From assembly GCA_947179485.1 (NCBI GenBank), contig OX359246.1:35381632-35445631 (forward strand): a stretch of 64,000 nucleotides of DNA. The letters are read 5' to 3'. Under the pieces are notes generated by a model that worked only from the letters and a program-made list of their open reading frames with translations, was not told the DNA's origin and did not search any database. Of the stretch, positions 1 to 12,768 are shown piece by piece (position 1 is the stretch's first letter; each line of letters begins with the position of its first letter). This DNA comes from Allacma fusca (taxonomy: Eukaryota > Arthropoda > Collembola > Symphypleona > Sminthuridae). The position numbers and the translations under genes were made by a program.

Positions 1-190
1 AAATTTGGCATTTATGAATGCAAAGTACTGCTGAAGTATCATAACCGCATATGACTTGGGGATTAACCTTGTGTCTTCAGGAATACTTTAGCAGTCAAAA
101 TACCTACATTAATTATTTGAGAAGTGGGCTGCTTCGCTGCTTGTTATTTCCTATAAAAACCAATAAAAACACCCCAGTCTGAAAACTTAC

Positions 191-1210
191 TTCCAGTGGT
201 CCATCAGCTGTATCATGAAGTACAAGAACTAGACTTCCGATTCGTGTAAGAGAAGCCATCAGCGAAAATTCTAAAAGCCCGATAGTAAATACGTGATGTG
301 TAAACATCATCCAAAAATCCTTTCGCTTCACATCGAAGAACTGAGTTAGTAACAGCGACCAATAGAATCCAGCTGAGATCGTATAGTACCACCAGATATC
401 ATTGTCGACGCCCTTAAAACCAATTCAACCTCAATTAATTACCATACTACACAGGTACAGCACCAAACACCCATTATTTTTAATAACTTCCATAAACCCT
501 TACCTGGCTAGAATAATCTGTGTAGCAATTAGTCGTATTCCAGAACCAAGGTTTGTTCACAGTGACAAAAAATCCATACGACCATAGTAACGTATAACAG
601 ACGAATCTCCATCTGAATTAATTAAAATATTTTTATCATCAACCCAGTCACAAACAGTACATACTTTTGTACTTATTCATATCTATCACATGCAAATTAT
701 CACCCCCATCGATCCGACTTACCCACACTCACAAAATTTATCCATTCTCGTGAGCCGATGTCCACCGCCCTGTTTTCTCAACCACCTCTGTACTTGTCTC
801 ACTTCCAGTCCCACTTCTTTCGCCAATTGGGTCAAAACTTTGTGATCCGGTTTCTGAACCCTGTCAAGCATCAACGATGCATATCGTCGTTCCAGTTCAG
901 GATTCGAGCTCTGAAGCTGCGTCGCTCTGGCGGGAATGCCTAGTTTAAGGCCCAAATTTTCAAAAACATTTCTACAAAATATGAACCAAAAGTGTCAATC
1001 ATAATTTACACAGCTTTTTCAACCCAAACAAAATCGAATGAACACAAACCTTTCCAAAATCCTACGAATCATAATTAAAGCCACGCCAATAAAAATCGGG
1101 TAGATCAAATCCCTGGTACTACACGGGTCTTTGATATCCGTCCACGTGTGATTCTCCGGAAGGAAAAAATGTTCATTCCAAAATAAATCCCCCGCAAATG
1201 ACAGTCCCAT
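191..1210 (-). CDS. Ceramide synthase (LAG1/CERS family), 5' part of gene
   Basis: Ceramide synthases are multi-pass ER membrane enzymes that N-acylate sphingoid bases with fatty acyl-CoA. Four minus-strand exons join in frame: 1210-1050, 971-723, 612-504 and 412-191, all with GT..AG borders. The start is the ATG at 1210, giving about 247 residues before the gene leaves recognisable sequence. Exon 1 holds a lumenal N-terminus with a possible N-glycosylation site (ENHT) and a first membrane helix. Exon 2 holds the Hox-like module, ending in a homeodomain-like VQRWLRKQ (about residues 85-128). Exons 3-4 begin the TLC domain and carry the Lag1p motif: KRKDFW, a following HH pair, then RIGSLVLVLHD with the downstream Asp (TAD). 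The remaining TLC exons should lie left of base 1. I could not identify a convincing next exon within 1-190. Family assignment is firm; whether the gene is functional cannot be judged from this part. Confidence 0.88.
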
Positions 1211-1770
1211 ATTATCTGCAAAAACATTGCTACATTTTTATTCTTGAACTTGAAGGCCCGTTACATATGTCAAAACTATTGTATACACGAAAATAATCCT
1301 GAAACAATTACCTGATCAATTCACACTTGCTGCCTCTGTTCCTAAAGGGGCACAAAAAAAATAATTTTGTAGTAAATATTTTATATTAAATAAAAATTCT
1401 TATTATATTCTGTATTATATACTTAGATATGGAGTATTAGTTTGTAAAGGGTAATATTGATTATTCTAATCCAGGGCTAAATTCTTTGTTAAAACGCTGG
1501 AAATATATTACTTGTCCTAATTGTTTGTATCTGTATACTCCAATTGGTGGATTAGTAAAAATTGAAGCAATTTGTAATAGTTATTGCTGTAACACTCCTG
1601 TATTAAAATACATTTTTTTAAAAGAAATCTGTCATCTGTGATAGGAATAGAAAGTAACTCCAAAATTTTACAGAGTAATTCCGTCTTTCTCTGGTACTTT
1701 TAAGGCTTTTGGACTTTTTGGAGTGTCTCTCATTGACACAACTTTAAATTTGAGATTGAGTAGTTACATA
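1211..1770. other. Upstream of ceramide synthase; nothing recognised
   Basis: AT-rich sequence between the first ceramide synthase exon and the pogo-like element. It presumably contains the 5' UTR and promoter of the minus-strand gene, but I see no clear motif or ORF. Confidence 0.4.
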
Positions 1771-2645
1771 CAGTGAATTTCCTATATAGTGGTTTCCAAG
1801 GGACTGACAAATTCCTGCCACTATATAGGGATGCCACTATATGTTACTAATGGTTAACTATATACTATTAATGTTTTTAGACCATAACTGTAACTAAATG
1901 CATTTATAAATTTATTTATTTTTACAGAATACTCAAAATTATGAGGTATGCTAAGCTTCATTGAGTATAAGATGTTCAGTAACTTTAGGTTTCCTCATAC
2001 TATTAATAATATTAGTCTTAACAAACTTTTCGACTGCACTGTCACCATTCCAGAAACCAAAATCCTGGAATTATGGCAATGGGAATTACTTCCACTGAGT
2101 ACTCTTTTTCACAATGAGGGTTTTCTTGACTGTCTATTTAATGTCATTTTAAATCTTCAATATAATAATTCAATTTATTTAAAAAAACCAGCACGAATTG
2201 AAACTTATTAGAAGTGAGCCAAGGCAAAAATGGCAATGATTTGTGTTATAACTGTTCGTTTTAACTTAAGTCACGGATCATATGCCGTAAATCCAGCTAA
2301 TCATACCAGGGCGTCAAAAAATCACAATAATAATCAAACTGTATTAACATTTGAAATTAAAATTGAACCAACCGACATAAGCATTATTAACCGCCCGCAC
2401 GTTTTATAACATCATGTTATACTTTTGTAGCCATTATCTAGCTAATTTTATACCAACTGCCATTATAATTTTGCATTGTCTGAGCCACCGTAACACCTAA
2501 TAGTGCCATTATAGAGGGAATACCATTATAGCGGGTGCCACTATACTGTATACCTTTAACATTGCAAACCTCTAGGGAGGGTTTTTTGATGCCATTAAAG
2601 AGGGAATGCCATCTAAGAGGAAACCACTATATGGGAAATTCACTG
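1771..2645. mobile_element. Non-autonomous pogo/Tigger-like DNA element (TA target)
   Basis: The ends form an inverted repeat of about 27 bp with one mismatch. It starts CAGTGAATTTCC at 1771 and mirrors at 2619-2645, and it is flanked by TA on both sides (1769-1770, 2646-2647). CAGTG termini with a TA duplication are typical of pogo/Tigger elements. The interior repeats a word like CACTATATAG several times near both ends and has no transposase. The 87-codon frame at 1948-2211 resembles nothing I know. Confidence 0.75.
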
Positions 2646-3579
2646 TATGTCAGTTCTCGTGATTGATGATTCTGACCAAATGTTTAATGTCAGAAAACAG
2701 TTTCTCTGCTTTATAGGCTTTTGCGCATTTAAATAATAATTTTATTGAGGAATAACTTGGGATAAGCATCTTAATAAATCTGGGGCCTTCAGTATATTTA
2801 TTTCTTTACAATCCGGTTACAGTGGACTCTCGTCATAACGGAGTAATTTTTTTGTAGAGAATCCCTTTATAATGACACACTGGTAGGTGTCAGAGCTTAG
2901 GTCCTAAATTGTAGCATTATTATGACACAAGACACAAGTCCTTTATAGATATTGGGCCCAAATTCAAGCCGGTGGGACGCTATTTGGAAGGAAGGTGGGA
3001 TGATTAAACTGGATTTGAAGTACGTAATCACAATCAACTATTGGGGTGACGTGAAACTGCTGCCGTGTTGAAGGCCTAAATTATTGAAGCAGAGCTTGCT
3101 CACAATCATCAGACTTTGATCACAGGAGCTGCGAATTTTGATGCTTATTGCGAATGAATCCCTTTCAGGAGTGAAATGTTACATATAAAACTCAGCAGTT
3201 TTAATTTTTCAGGAGACGAGCGTATAATCAGTACATATTTACACATGCATTTACTTGTAAGCACCATGTCATAATAATACGGGCTGATTATATTTTATAC
3301 TTTCCTCAAGATTCTGCAAGATAAAATTAGTTTTTATTTGTTATTTTAACCGTTCGTGTGAAACCATCATTTTTATGAAATTCATGGACAATTGAGAAGG
3401 TTCACCTAACTAAACAATATCATTTCCTCGTCCGTAGGTGGGAACTAACAAGGGGCATCCAAGGATGGGCGCATTCAGGAATGATGAGTGCAGGAGCTTG
3501 TTGGTTGTTTGGTTTATATGGAATTGACTTTTGATTGCAGAATTGGACTCATACTCATTGTCTTGGTACCCCGTGAGGC
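2646..3579. other. Intergenic; possible second pogo-like end at 2820
   Basis: No gene seen. At 2820 a sequence starting CAGTGGACTCTCGTC follows TA and resembles a Tigger-type terminus. I could not find a convincing matching right end; a weak candidate is near 3210-3235. Confidence 0.3.
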
Positions 3580-3971
3580 CAGGGTTCAGATTTTTGTAAA
3601 TCTCCCTGGAAGAACATTTTTATATTTCCCTGCTAAATCAAATGACCCTGCAGGGAGGTCCTCAACGATTTCAAAAATTCTAGCTGAAAAAAGATCAACA
3701 ATTTTCAAAATCCCTGTTGGCAAAAATAATTTCCCTGCAAGACGTCAAATCCCTGTCAAATAAGGTCTACCGGTCTAAAAATCCCTGTTTTCATTTCAAA
3801 TTTCCCTGAAACACACCAACAAATTTAAAAATCTCTGTCAATAAAAAATCAACGAATTTTAAAATCCCTGTTCTCAAAACAGAATCATTTCCCTTTGAGA
3901 TTTTCCTCGCAAGGAAAAATTTTTTTTCCTGGGAAGAATCTTCACGTCTTCCCACAAAAATCCGACCCCTG
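3580..3971. mobile_element. hAT-like MITE, family with CAGGG..GATTTTTGT ends
   Basis: Left end CAGGGTTCAGATTTTTGT and the right end in reverse CAGGGGTCGGATTTTTGT are inverted repeats. Flanking 8-bp copies cgtgaggc (3572-3579) and catgagtc (3972-3979) match at 6 of 8 positions, so the insertion is old. The interior is a degenerate array of words like ATTTCCCTG and AAAATCCCTG. The same family recurs at 53747-54100. Confidence 0.8.
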
Positions 3972-6900
3972 CATGAGTCTTCTTATTTTCATCCAACCTA
4001 TAGCCGGATGTAACCGAATCTGATTTTCAGGTTTCAATTAGCTGATTTTCGAAAATGATGCGTGGCCTCCATAAAATTTTATATTGACATCGAGCAGGGG
4101 GCATATTCTAGTAAGACGGCCTTTGTAATTATAAAACTAATGCATAATACTAATTGTAAGTTTGAGCTCAACATAAATCAAAATAAGTTATATATAAGTA
4201 CATCTATCTGGGAAATGGGCTCTCTAACAGTACATACAGGCTTACAGTAGGTCGAGACATCTAATCAATTTCAGGGAGTTACGGCTGTACATGCACCTTA
4301 ATATGTAAGACAGCTTATTGAACACATGTTGCTATAAGTATACTTCAATATACTTGATTCAATAAAATCCTTCTATAGGAGCCGATGAAGTAGAAACAGT
4401 AGCAATTATTGCACTCTACGACCATCTGTATACTGTACTAATTTCCCACGAGGTATTTTTAGCACTGAACTCCGTGGGATCAACGAAAGCTCTAATTATT
4501 AGGGATTCAGAGCCTACACTGCTATTGGTGATGGGACGATGAGACGGTTTCCCATAAACAGCTTATTTTCAGATAAGTAGCTAGCTATACATATATTGAT
4601 ACCAATTACTGCTCACTGTGTCTACACACATCTATTTTCGTGAACTACAGTTTACTGGACTTGGAATTTTCTCCTGATTAAAGCTCCCAGTTCTCATTTG
4701 ATTTTATCTTCAAGAATCAGGTCTAGGGCTTCGAATACACACATCTCTATTTACAAAAGCCTTCCTCCTGTTATTCCAAAGGTGAGCATGTGAAGGATGT
4801 AGGGAGCATCACTTGAATTTCCAGGGTAGGAAAAAACCGTGGTCTGAAAAAATAAGGGTCCCTGTCAAATGCTCTAACGATCTCGACTTTATAGACACTT
4901 CCCGTCTTTCCCTCAAAAGGACACGAAATCGCCAAAATAGATATTTGATCCAAATACGCTTGTAACTGTTTTCTTATTCTCATTTTTTAATCCCTATTAA
5001 AAGCAACAGAAAAATAAACAAGCAGAAAATTTAATTGGGAGGATTCTTGCATTATTCCTGTGTCTCTGACGCTACTAACTTCAAAGATGTTTTTACCGTC
5101 ATATTGTGGAACTAACTATTATTCTATATGTTACTGTCACTGGATGAGGCCAGCATTGCATTGTTGCTCTGGCAGCAGTCTGTAATGCTAGCAATTATTT
5201 GATTATTACAGTATATAGTTGTATGATTTTATAAAAAGAATTTATATTTTGGTAATCAGGACAACAAATCTGCGTTACGCCATACATGAGCCAGATTGCG
5301 CTGTGAGAGCGGGTTCCATATTAAGATTAAGCCATATATGTATGTATTTATTTATTGAAACAAATACTTACACACAAGGTAACATTGGTCGAAAAGTACT
5401 TGTATACTGAAAGCTTTGGTTCAGATTCAATGAGGAAGGATCTATTTTTGCCCTTTGAGGATATCTAAAATTTTGTTCTCGCGATTAGTTAATTAATTTG
5501 CGGACGTATTTATGTCCAGAGCAATCTTTTTAAGCCCAATCAGTCTGGTCTCTGGACTAACTTCATATATTTCGAGGTAGTATATATTCCGGGTTCCATT
5601 GCATTTTATTCACCAGAGATAGAATACTATTAAAATCATGGTGATGATGTTTTAATTTCACAGTAAGATTTTAGTACGCACTGTATTTAGGTAAATGAGA
5701 GAACGTGTGTTTATGCTTGAAGTGATTTTTTACAGGAGAAATTTGTAAGCGATGAAAATGCCGAATGTATCAATATAACCAGCGACTGTGCAATTTTAAG
5801 AAATTTGTCTCGTAAAACTATCACACTTGAAAATTATATACAAATGCACCGCCATAAACGATAAACAACACAATTAACTTATTGATTGTAAAGTAACATG
5901 ACCCCTCCGTAACCTACTTTGTCAATATCCAAATATAGTATAAATCGGCTCAAAATGAACAGGAACACTTATGGCGCCTCAGCGATCTCCTGGGTCAATA
6001 TCACGTTCGTACATAAATCGGTATCTAAATATGGTAAAAATCAGCACAAAGAAGGGCAGAACCTTTAGTTTAGGGATATATGTAGGAATAGTGGACCAAG
6101 TCAGGCTCAATTTATAGACCCAACGGTACTGCAATGTTTTCGTTTTATTTTACTTGCAAATGCATCACATTTACCCGGATTTGTGAATACATTTTGAATA
6201 AAATAACCTAAAATAATCTTAGTCTTTGTTTGAACGCATGATAGCCAGAGACCACGTTTTGTTTCACTTGATGCACCAATGATATCTGTAACCATTGGGG
6301 TCACCAGCACATGTCTGGCAGTTGTTCTACCCAAAATATTTATAACGTATTAAAATTGGAACCCATCATATTTTCGAATGCTTTTATCTTGTGAGAACAA
6401 TGGATAAACTTATCGACATTATGACAAACAGGTCATTTTATTCATTCTTAAGTTTTTAGCGTATTTATATTTCAATTATTATTCTTTTTTTGGTGTTAGG
6501 TCTCAATGGAAGTTACAGAAAATTTCCTATAACCATACATCAACATAGCTAGCGCGTTTGGAAAAATTTGTGCCAGAATCAAAACATTAAGAAATCAACC
6601 TCCTGAAATAAAATCATCATTGCTTGACGGTTTCCATTCCATCCATCCCTTATTTTCCCTATGGGATGTTACAAATGATTTTAGTCACTACATTTGTGTA
6701 AATATAAGTTACAAATATCTATACAATTCATATTCCATTCGAAGTTAAAACTATAAATATTGATGCAAAAAATACTGTTCATTTTTAAAAATGTACGTTG
6801 TAGACGAAATTAAACTATCCATCAATCAGGACAATTTAAATATGGAGCCTTCCTGGAAATTTCCGTGACAGCTCTTACACATCCATGTCTTGGACAATCC

Positions 6901-7094
6901 CTGGCGTGGAATCTAAGCCCCGTGAGCAGTTTTTTCAATCGGAAATAATAAAATCATTATCCTTAAATTGTAGGTATTACTTAACCATGTCATGACCCGT
7001 GACAATTGTACGAGCCGTGACATTTGTGTAACAACCGTGGCACTATGTTCATCCCGTGAAGTCAGTATTTTCCCGGGAATATGAAATCAACCTC
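3972..7094. other. Non-coding stretch, nothing recognised
   Basis: About 3.1 kb with only short random frames. None of the 60-75 codon frames here has recognisable motifs or splice-supported extension. A weak repetition of CCGTGACA-like words occurs around 6865-7060, but I find no element ends. Confidence 0.4.
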
Positions 7095-7189
7095 GTGACC
7101 CTATTCACTATAGTCAGTCGCAGTCACTATAGTTTACTTGTACCCCTGATAATATTAAATTTAATTCAAATAACAGCAAAGTAACAACA
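7095..7189 (+). promoter_or_regulatory. Conserved proximal upstream region of helicase copy 1
   Basis: This stretch matches the region just upstream of copy 2 (about 20913-21000) almost base for base, including a shared CGCAGTCACTATAGTTTA. A TCAGTC at 7114-7119 fits the arthropod initiator consensus. It is altered in copy 2, so start-site assignment is only a suggestion. Confidence 0.35.
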
Positions 7190-10100
7190 ATGCGGCGATT
7201 AACGACCCTTGCGGATGTATTACGGGATATGAAAACCACAACTGAACTTCCCATTCGCTCTTCGGGATTTTTCCGTAAGGGACTCCGCCCAAGTAAAGTC
7301 CCATTGGAGGTTCGTAAAAGCTTCCGGGACAAGAACCCGAGGGCTCAACTCCTGGAGTTTTATCCATCTTTGAAAGACGAACTGAATTCAGAAAATTACA
7401 AGGTAACCATAGATTTTTAAGAGATTTTTTAGAGATATATATTTCAATATTTTAGCCCCATTTTTTAATGCCACATATTTATTCAAACTTTTATTCTTTC
7501 GTCCCACATATTATTTCATAGAGGGGTTCAACCGGGGTTCAATAAAATGCGGTTCCGCGGGATCTCTCTATATCCCTCGGCCTTCCTATAATAATAATTG
7601 TTCATGATAATATATTAAGTGACGCATTCAAAATTCAATAATTATTACTTTGTTCCCATAACTATTAATTGTTTTGCAGGATCATTTTCAAGTGAGTTTA
7701 TGGCGTGAACAACTTCAAACAGAATTAACGTGGAGTGCGTATGCTATGAAAAGGATCATTCACCAGAATTCTGAGGATTCTCATTATATTGAAGTACCGC
7801 GACTGAAGGAATTTCATCCTTCAGTGATCATTGGGGATCGTGTTAGGATTTGCAATCCGTTGAACTCAGAAGGTAAAATTTTTTTGACGTCAGAATAAGT
7901 ATATATTTAAAATGATGCAGAAGAATAATGCTATAAAGATTAGAAATTCATTTATATTGCAGAAATGTTTGAAGGTCCAATTAGAAACATTATCTTTGAT
8001 GATGAAGATCTTGCTAGAATTCTTGTCCAATTACCGAAGAAGTTCAATCAAAATTATGACGGAAGCCCCTGTGTAGTTCAGTTTATTCCAGGAAGAGCTT
8101 CCTTTACAAGATTACACTTTGCAGTAAAGCAAACAGTACAATATCGTGGACCAGAGTGGCTTTTCCCAGTAAGTATAGCTCTAAGAGAGCCCTGGATAAG
8201 TTATTCCGAAGATGAGGACGTTCTGGTAAGGTAACTTTAGAAAATGTTTCAAAGTTTTTGTTATAAAGTTACTGTAGTAATATAGTTTCCGGGACTATTT
8301 TTTGTGGATGATTTTTCCTACTACTATAAAATGCTGTTACGCGCATATGTCCAAATTTCCCTGTCTCAATTGGAATTGGAGGTCATTTTAAATTTGGGGT
8401 ACAGGGAACTTTAAGCGTTGGGTAGAGCAGGACTTTACGGTACTTAAGCTAGGGATAAGGACCAATTTAAGCATTAGATATTGGTGGTATTTGCGAATTC
8501 GGATTTGATAACCTCAAGTGGTCAGTTTCTTTTTAGTTAACTCACTTCAGAATTTTATTCGTAATCTAGAAATTCAAACTTGAAAATTTATCGCTGACAA
8601 TTTTGACACCCGCGTTGTTTAAATAATTCATCGCACGTTCTGTCTAAATGTACATAACTATAATATATTACATTAATATTTACATAGCTTGTCGGCATAA
8701 TTTATTATTATTTTATTTTAGCAACCAGCTTTTCAAGATAAAGACATGCATGGAAACTCAAATGGCTCAGTACAAACAAACAAACTCAAATGGTATAACC
8801 ACAAGTTAAATGAGGAACAAAAAAACGCGGTTAGAAATATTTTAATGGCAAAAGGTCGGCCACTACCTTACATTATATTTGGCCCCCCAGGGACAGGCAA
8901 AACCATTACTGTGGTTGAAGCTATTCTGCAGATTTACTTTATGGAACCATCATCAAGGTTAAAGAACTCCAACTTATTCACGATTCTTTCAAGTTTCATG
9001 ACAAATGCATCTCAAACCTCGAACAGTCAAATATTTCAATGTAAGCAAATGAACTGGCAGAATATTGGTCACTTTACCGACAAATGCGGCGGCGGATTTG
9101 ATAACTGACCACCTGGTGGCTACCGAACTGTTCATCCCAAAGGATTTGGTACGTTTAAATGGATTCCTTCGAAATGGAGAGGAAGTATCCAGTCGTATCG
9201 TAGATTTCTGTGAAGATGGTGAGCATCTGGATAAGGTAGCCGGGACGAGATTGATCATATGTACTGTGGCTACAGCTGGTCAATTTTTCCACCTCGATTT
9301 GAAGAAAGGGGAACAGTTCAGTCATGTGTTTATTGACGAAGCTGGTTACTGTACCGAGCCAGAAACTTTGATACCTTGTGTTGCGGCAGCGAGTTATAAA
9401 AAAAGTCAAGTACGTTGCGGTGTTTAAAAGTTTTGTATACGCACGGTGTTGGTAATTACAGAAATATTTGTTATTAATTCTTAAAGAAATCAATGTTGAA
9501 ATTTCTTAGGTCATTCTTGCAGGCGATCCAGAACAGCTCGGCCCAGTTGTAATGTGTGGCAGTAATGAAGTTCTGGAAGTGTCTTTGCTGGAGCGCTTAA
9601 TGAATACAAAGCTGTATGCAAGAGATGAAGAAATGTACCCAGGGACAACGTACAACCCCGCCATCATTACCAAGCTAGTCAAGAACTACAGAGCGCATCC
9701 ATTGTTATTGAAACTTCCATCCCAATTGTTCTACTCGGATGAATTAGTTTCTTGTGCAAAAAGAGAACATACGGATGACTTATTAAATTTACCATTCCTA
9801 CCCAAAAAAGGAGTACCATTAGTTTTCCATGGTGTTGATGGAATTTGTTGCCGCGGTGTTCACTCCCCAAGTTCGTTTAATGAAAGGGAGGCTTTGCAAG
9901 TAGCTGAGTATGTTAAGCTCCTTAGGAAAAATGGCGTGACTAATGAGGACATCGGGATTATCACTCCATATCGAAAACAAGTTAGTTTTCAAAACTCTAT
10001 TTTTAAATGATTTTTATTGAAGTCAGACATGTGACAGTATTGAAAATGTATATTTAATAAATTCTGGAATTTGTATGATTTTAGGTTGAAAAAATTCATG

Positions 10101-10552
10101 ATTTGCTTAAATCCGTGATTCCAAAGGATACCCTTCCCCTAATCGCCTCCGTAGATCAATTCCACGGAGGAGAAAGGAAAGTTATCATAATTTCAACAGT
10201 ACGATCTTATTCGAGAGATGTCACCCAGTTAATGTTGCCCAGTTTGAATTTCATCTTCTCCAGAAAGAGATTTAATGTGTCAATAACTCGTGCTAAAGTA
10301 ATGATGATAGTTATCGGAAATCCAATTGTTCTGTCACAGGACACCTACTGGAGACAGTTGCTGGACTATTCGATCCAGCTAGGTGCGTACACTGGATGTC
10401 CACTACCAAATTTTGCGGATACTCGTAGGGATGAAATTGGTGGTGTAAATGGACAGTTGTGCGACTTCAAGTCGGATGATGAGGAAGAGTTTAAAAAATT
10501 AGAACCGTTTTATAAAGAAATAAAAGGAACCGAAGTCAGCTTTAAATACTAA
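7190..10552 (+). CDS. MOV10-like SF1 RNA helicase, copy 1 (intact, 7 exons)
   Basis: MOV10-family (UPF1-like) helicases unwind RNA and act in RNA silencing and transposon or virus control. Exons 7190-7402, 7680-7872, 7963-8225, 8722-8957, 9061-9409, 9510-9980 and 10085-10552 join in frame with GT..AG borders to about 730 residues. Motifs in order: GPPGTGKT (about 277-284), Ia [14 protein letters not shown] (394-397), [12 protein letters not shown] (about 422), IV ITPYRKQ (about 569-575), V at about 598-605 and VI ITRAK (about 642-646). The N-terminus is short compared with MOV10 proteins of roughly 1000 residues. Motif V reads FHGGE instead of the usual FQG(G/Q)E, from a CAC codon at 10163-10165. 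An AATAAA lies at 10757-10762. The start is supported by conservation of the first exon and 95 bp upstream in copy 2. Function in this organism is inferred from family only. Confidence 0.88.
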
Positions 10553-10923
10553 TAATGTCGGGATGGTGCACAAGTTTATTTTGAAATGGTGTCATATATT
10601 AGGACTCAAATAACGACACTAGGCAAGACGTTCCGAAGAAGACCTTTACATAGATACTTTACTATATAGTGGCCCCAAAATTTTGGGTCCCCGTCAGTCT
10701 ACTTTTAATTACAACATCTTGAATTGCAAAACATTCTTGAATGCCCTAATTTATTGAATAAACTGCGAAACAGTTCTAACTATTTTTTTTACCGTTCATG
10801 AAAATATGGCAAGTTCATAAATTCTGTTTTGAGTTCATTGCTCCGAATATGAATTTTCTCAACCCCTTGCTTTCTCTTCTGACAAGGAGTGAGCGAGTTA
10901 TGCATCCCTGTATTACGTGTTCA
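10553..10923. other. 3' flank of helicase copy 1
   Basis: Probable 3' UTR and downstream DNA, with a polyadenylation-type AATAAA at 10757. It is nearly identical to 31891-32260 after copy 2, marking it as part of the duplicated unit. Confidence 0.6.
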
Positions 10924-11070
10924 CAGGGGTGGATTTACGGGGTGGCCCACCCTGGCCCGCCCAGGGTAAAAAAATGTTGACCAAGGCCCTCAAATTGCAT
11001 GTGTAAAGGCCCACAAATCAATGTTGATGGTTAGGGCCAGGGTAAAAATTATTTTATTAATCCACCCCTG
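10924..11070. mobile_element. 147-bp hAT-like MITE
   Basis: Ends CAGGGGTGGATT and AATCCACCCCTG are inverted repeats. Flanks cgtgttca (10916-10923) and cgtgttcg (11071-11078) are an 8-bp duplication with one mismatch. The sister unit has the empty site, a single cgtgttca at 32262-32269. Confidence 0.85.
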
Positions 11071-11364
11071 CGTGTTCGTGACCCAAATTTTCAACGTAGA
11101 AACCTATAAATAGCCATCTTGAAAGTCCATAAAATTTGATTCAAAAATCATCGAAAACATAAATACTTGAAAACAAAATTGAAACTCGAGTACACAATTT
11201 AAAACTTTCGAAAGTTGGCCTTTTCGTAAATAATTCTGATTTGATTCCACTTTCTTGAAAACTTCACCCAGAAATTTTAAATTAGCGGGATAAAGCATAT
11301 TTTCCAAACTCGGAAAGGTGTTTACTTGAAAATTGAGGAATTAAATGTTTTGTGCTATCGTCCC

Positions 11365-12760
11365 CAGGGCTAGAGTATTCGAAAAATACGGCTACAATTC
11401 TGGGTAAAATTAATCCTAACGGATTCCAATCCCAATTCAAATGTATTTTTTTCATTAAATGAAAATTCCAATTCAATCTATTCAAATATTCTCTATGAAT
11501 TGCAATATAATTCAAATACTTAAGTTATTAAATATTAATACCCGGAGGTACTAGAGTCCCGAAATATATCGTAACTTTTCAACTAAAAAGCCAGAAAGTG
11601 TCTAAATTCGGCAATTATGAATTTAAAGAAGCCAATGGATATGCCAGACCATTTTATAAAGGCGTTGCTGCTTAACCTACACCAACAGCCCTACCTACTG
11701 GGCTATAGGGATGCCCATTCCCTATAGTCCAAAACTAGGCAGATACATGGCCTACCTTTTCCTTACCTATTTTTCGCCGACCGCATAGGTAAAACCTTGC
11801 CTAGTTTTGAAGTGCAGTGGATTTGTGCTAGTGCTACATAAGTTCTATTTATTTACCAACGGTAGCACAAAATACTTCTGTTGTTCCTTATTCTGTATTT
11901 GCCAACAACCCCAAGACCAGATTCCAATAAAACGTTTAATGCGGTCCAATCGTACGTTTAGTCAGGGTATGCATTGATGCATGCCATGCTCTTACTCATT
12001 GCCTTGTAAAATCACCGATAGGCACCCTTCAACATAATATTCTGACATGATCGGCAAAGCTTGACACCCTTCCTTTTCCTTGCCTATATAATTGGTTTTA
12101 TATTTGCCTTCCTATCCCCTAGCCTAGTATTTATGTATTTATACAATGCCTACCCTTTTTTGTCAACCTAGCCTACATACTTTCAGCATATTCCAGCCTG
12201 CCTATACTATTGCCTATTTATAGGAACTATATATAGGCGAGGTGCCCATCACTGCCTTGTTTTTCAGGGATACCCTAGTAGTCAATAAAAGTGAGCTGCA
12301 TGCTCTTTCCCCTGAAATATACCCCTTTCCCAAATCAGAAAATTACTGACAAATGAATCAATTTCCTACAGATTGCAGCGAATTTATTTCCGTAAAAAAA
12401 TAGTGTCGTTGCTTTGCGTCATTTTGTAGAGTCAAACGTAATCCCAAATTTTGTATTCCATCGAGTAGTTTAAAAAAAAATTAATGGCTGTGAAAGAACT
12501 TCGGTTTTTGAATTTACGAGATACACTTCAATATTTCATGGAATCTTCGGATATATAAGCATTGGATACAGCATTCAAATATATTTTGAATACTAACTCG
12601 AATACAGATATTTTTTTTCGATTCAATATAGATTTAAATACTTCAAAAAATATATTTAAGAATACCAATTCTTAAATAAATATTCTTCCAATTAAAATAC
12701 CACAAAATAGGAATGAAATACCGATTCCAATTCTGATTCCGATTCGAACGACCAGCCCTG
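11365..12760. mobile_element. hAT-like non-autonomous element, 1.4 kb
   Basis: Starts CAGGGCT and ends AGCCCTG, flanked by a perfect 8-bp duplication atcgtccc (11357-11364 and 12761-12768). The sister unit carries the site once, uninterrupted, at 32540-32547. Subterminal parts are degenerate arrays of GAATTCAAATA-like words. The middle (about 11650-12260) has a different texture rich in CCTACC and GCCTA words and may be a further nested insertion, but I could not define its ends. Confidence 0.88.
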
Positions 12761-12768
12761 ATCGTCCC

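Noticed and set aside
402-943. Plus-strand frames opposite the ceramide synthase exons
   Set aside because: They are antisense shadows; the minus strand has conserved motifs and matching splice phases.
7161-7332. Two minus-strand frames over helicase exon 1
   Set aside because: Overlap exon 1 on the opposite strand with no recognisable product; the plus-strand exon is conserved in both copies.
11650-12260. A further hAT-like element nested in 11365-12760, based on CCTACC words and ATGCCCATTCCC-type ends
   Set aside because: I could not find consistent ends or duplicated flanks; reported only as texture inside the larger element.
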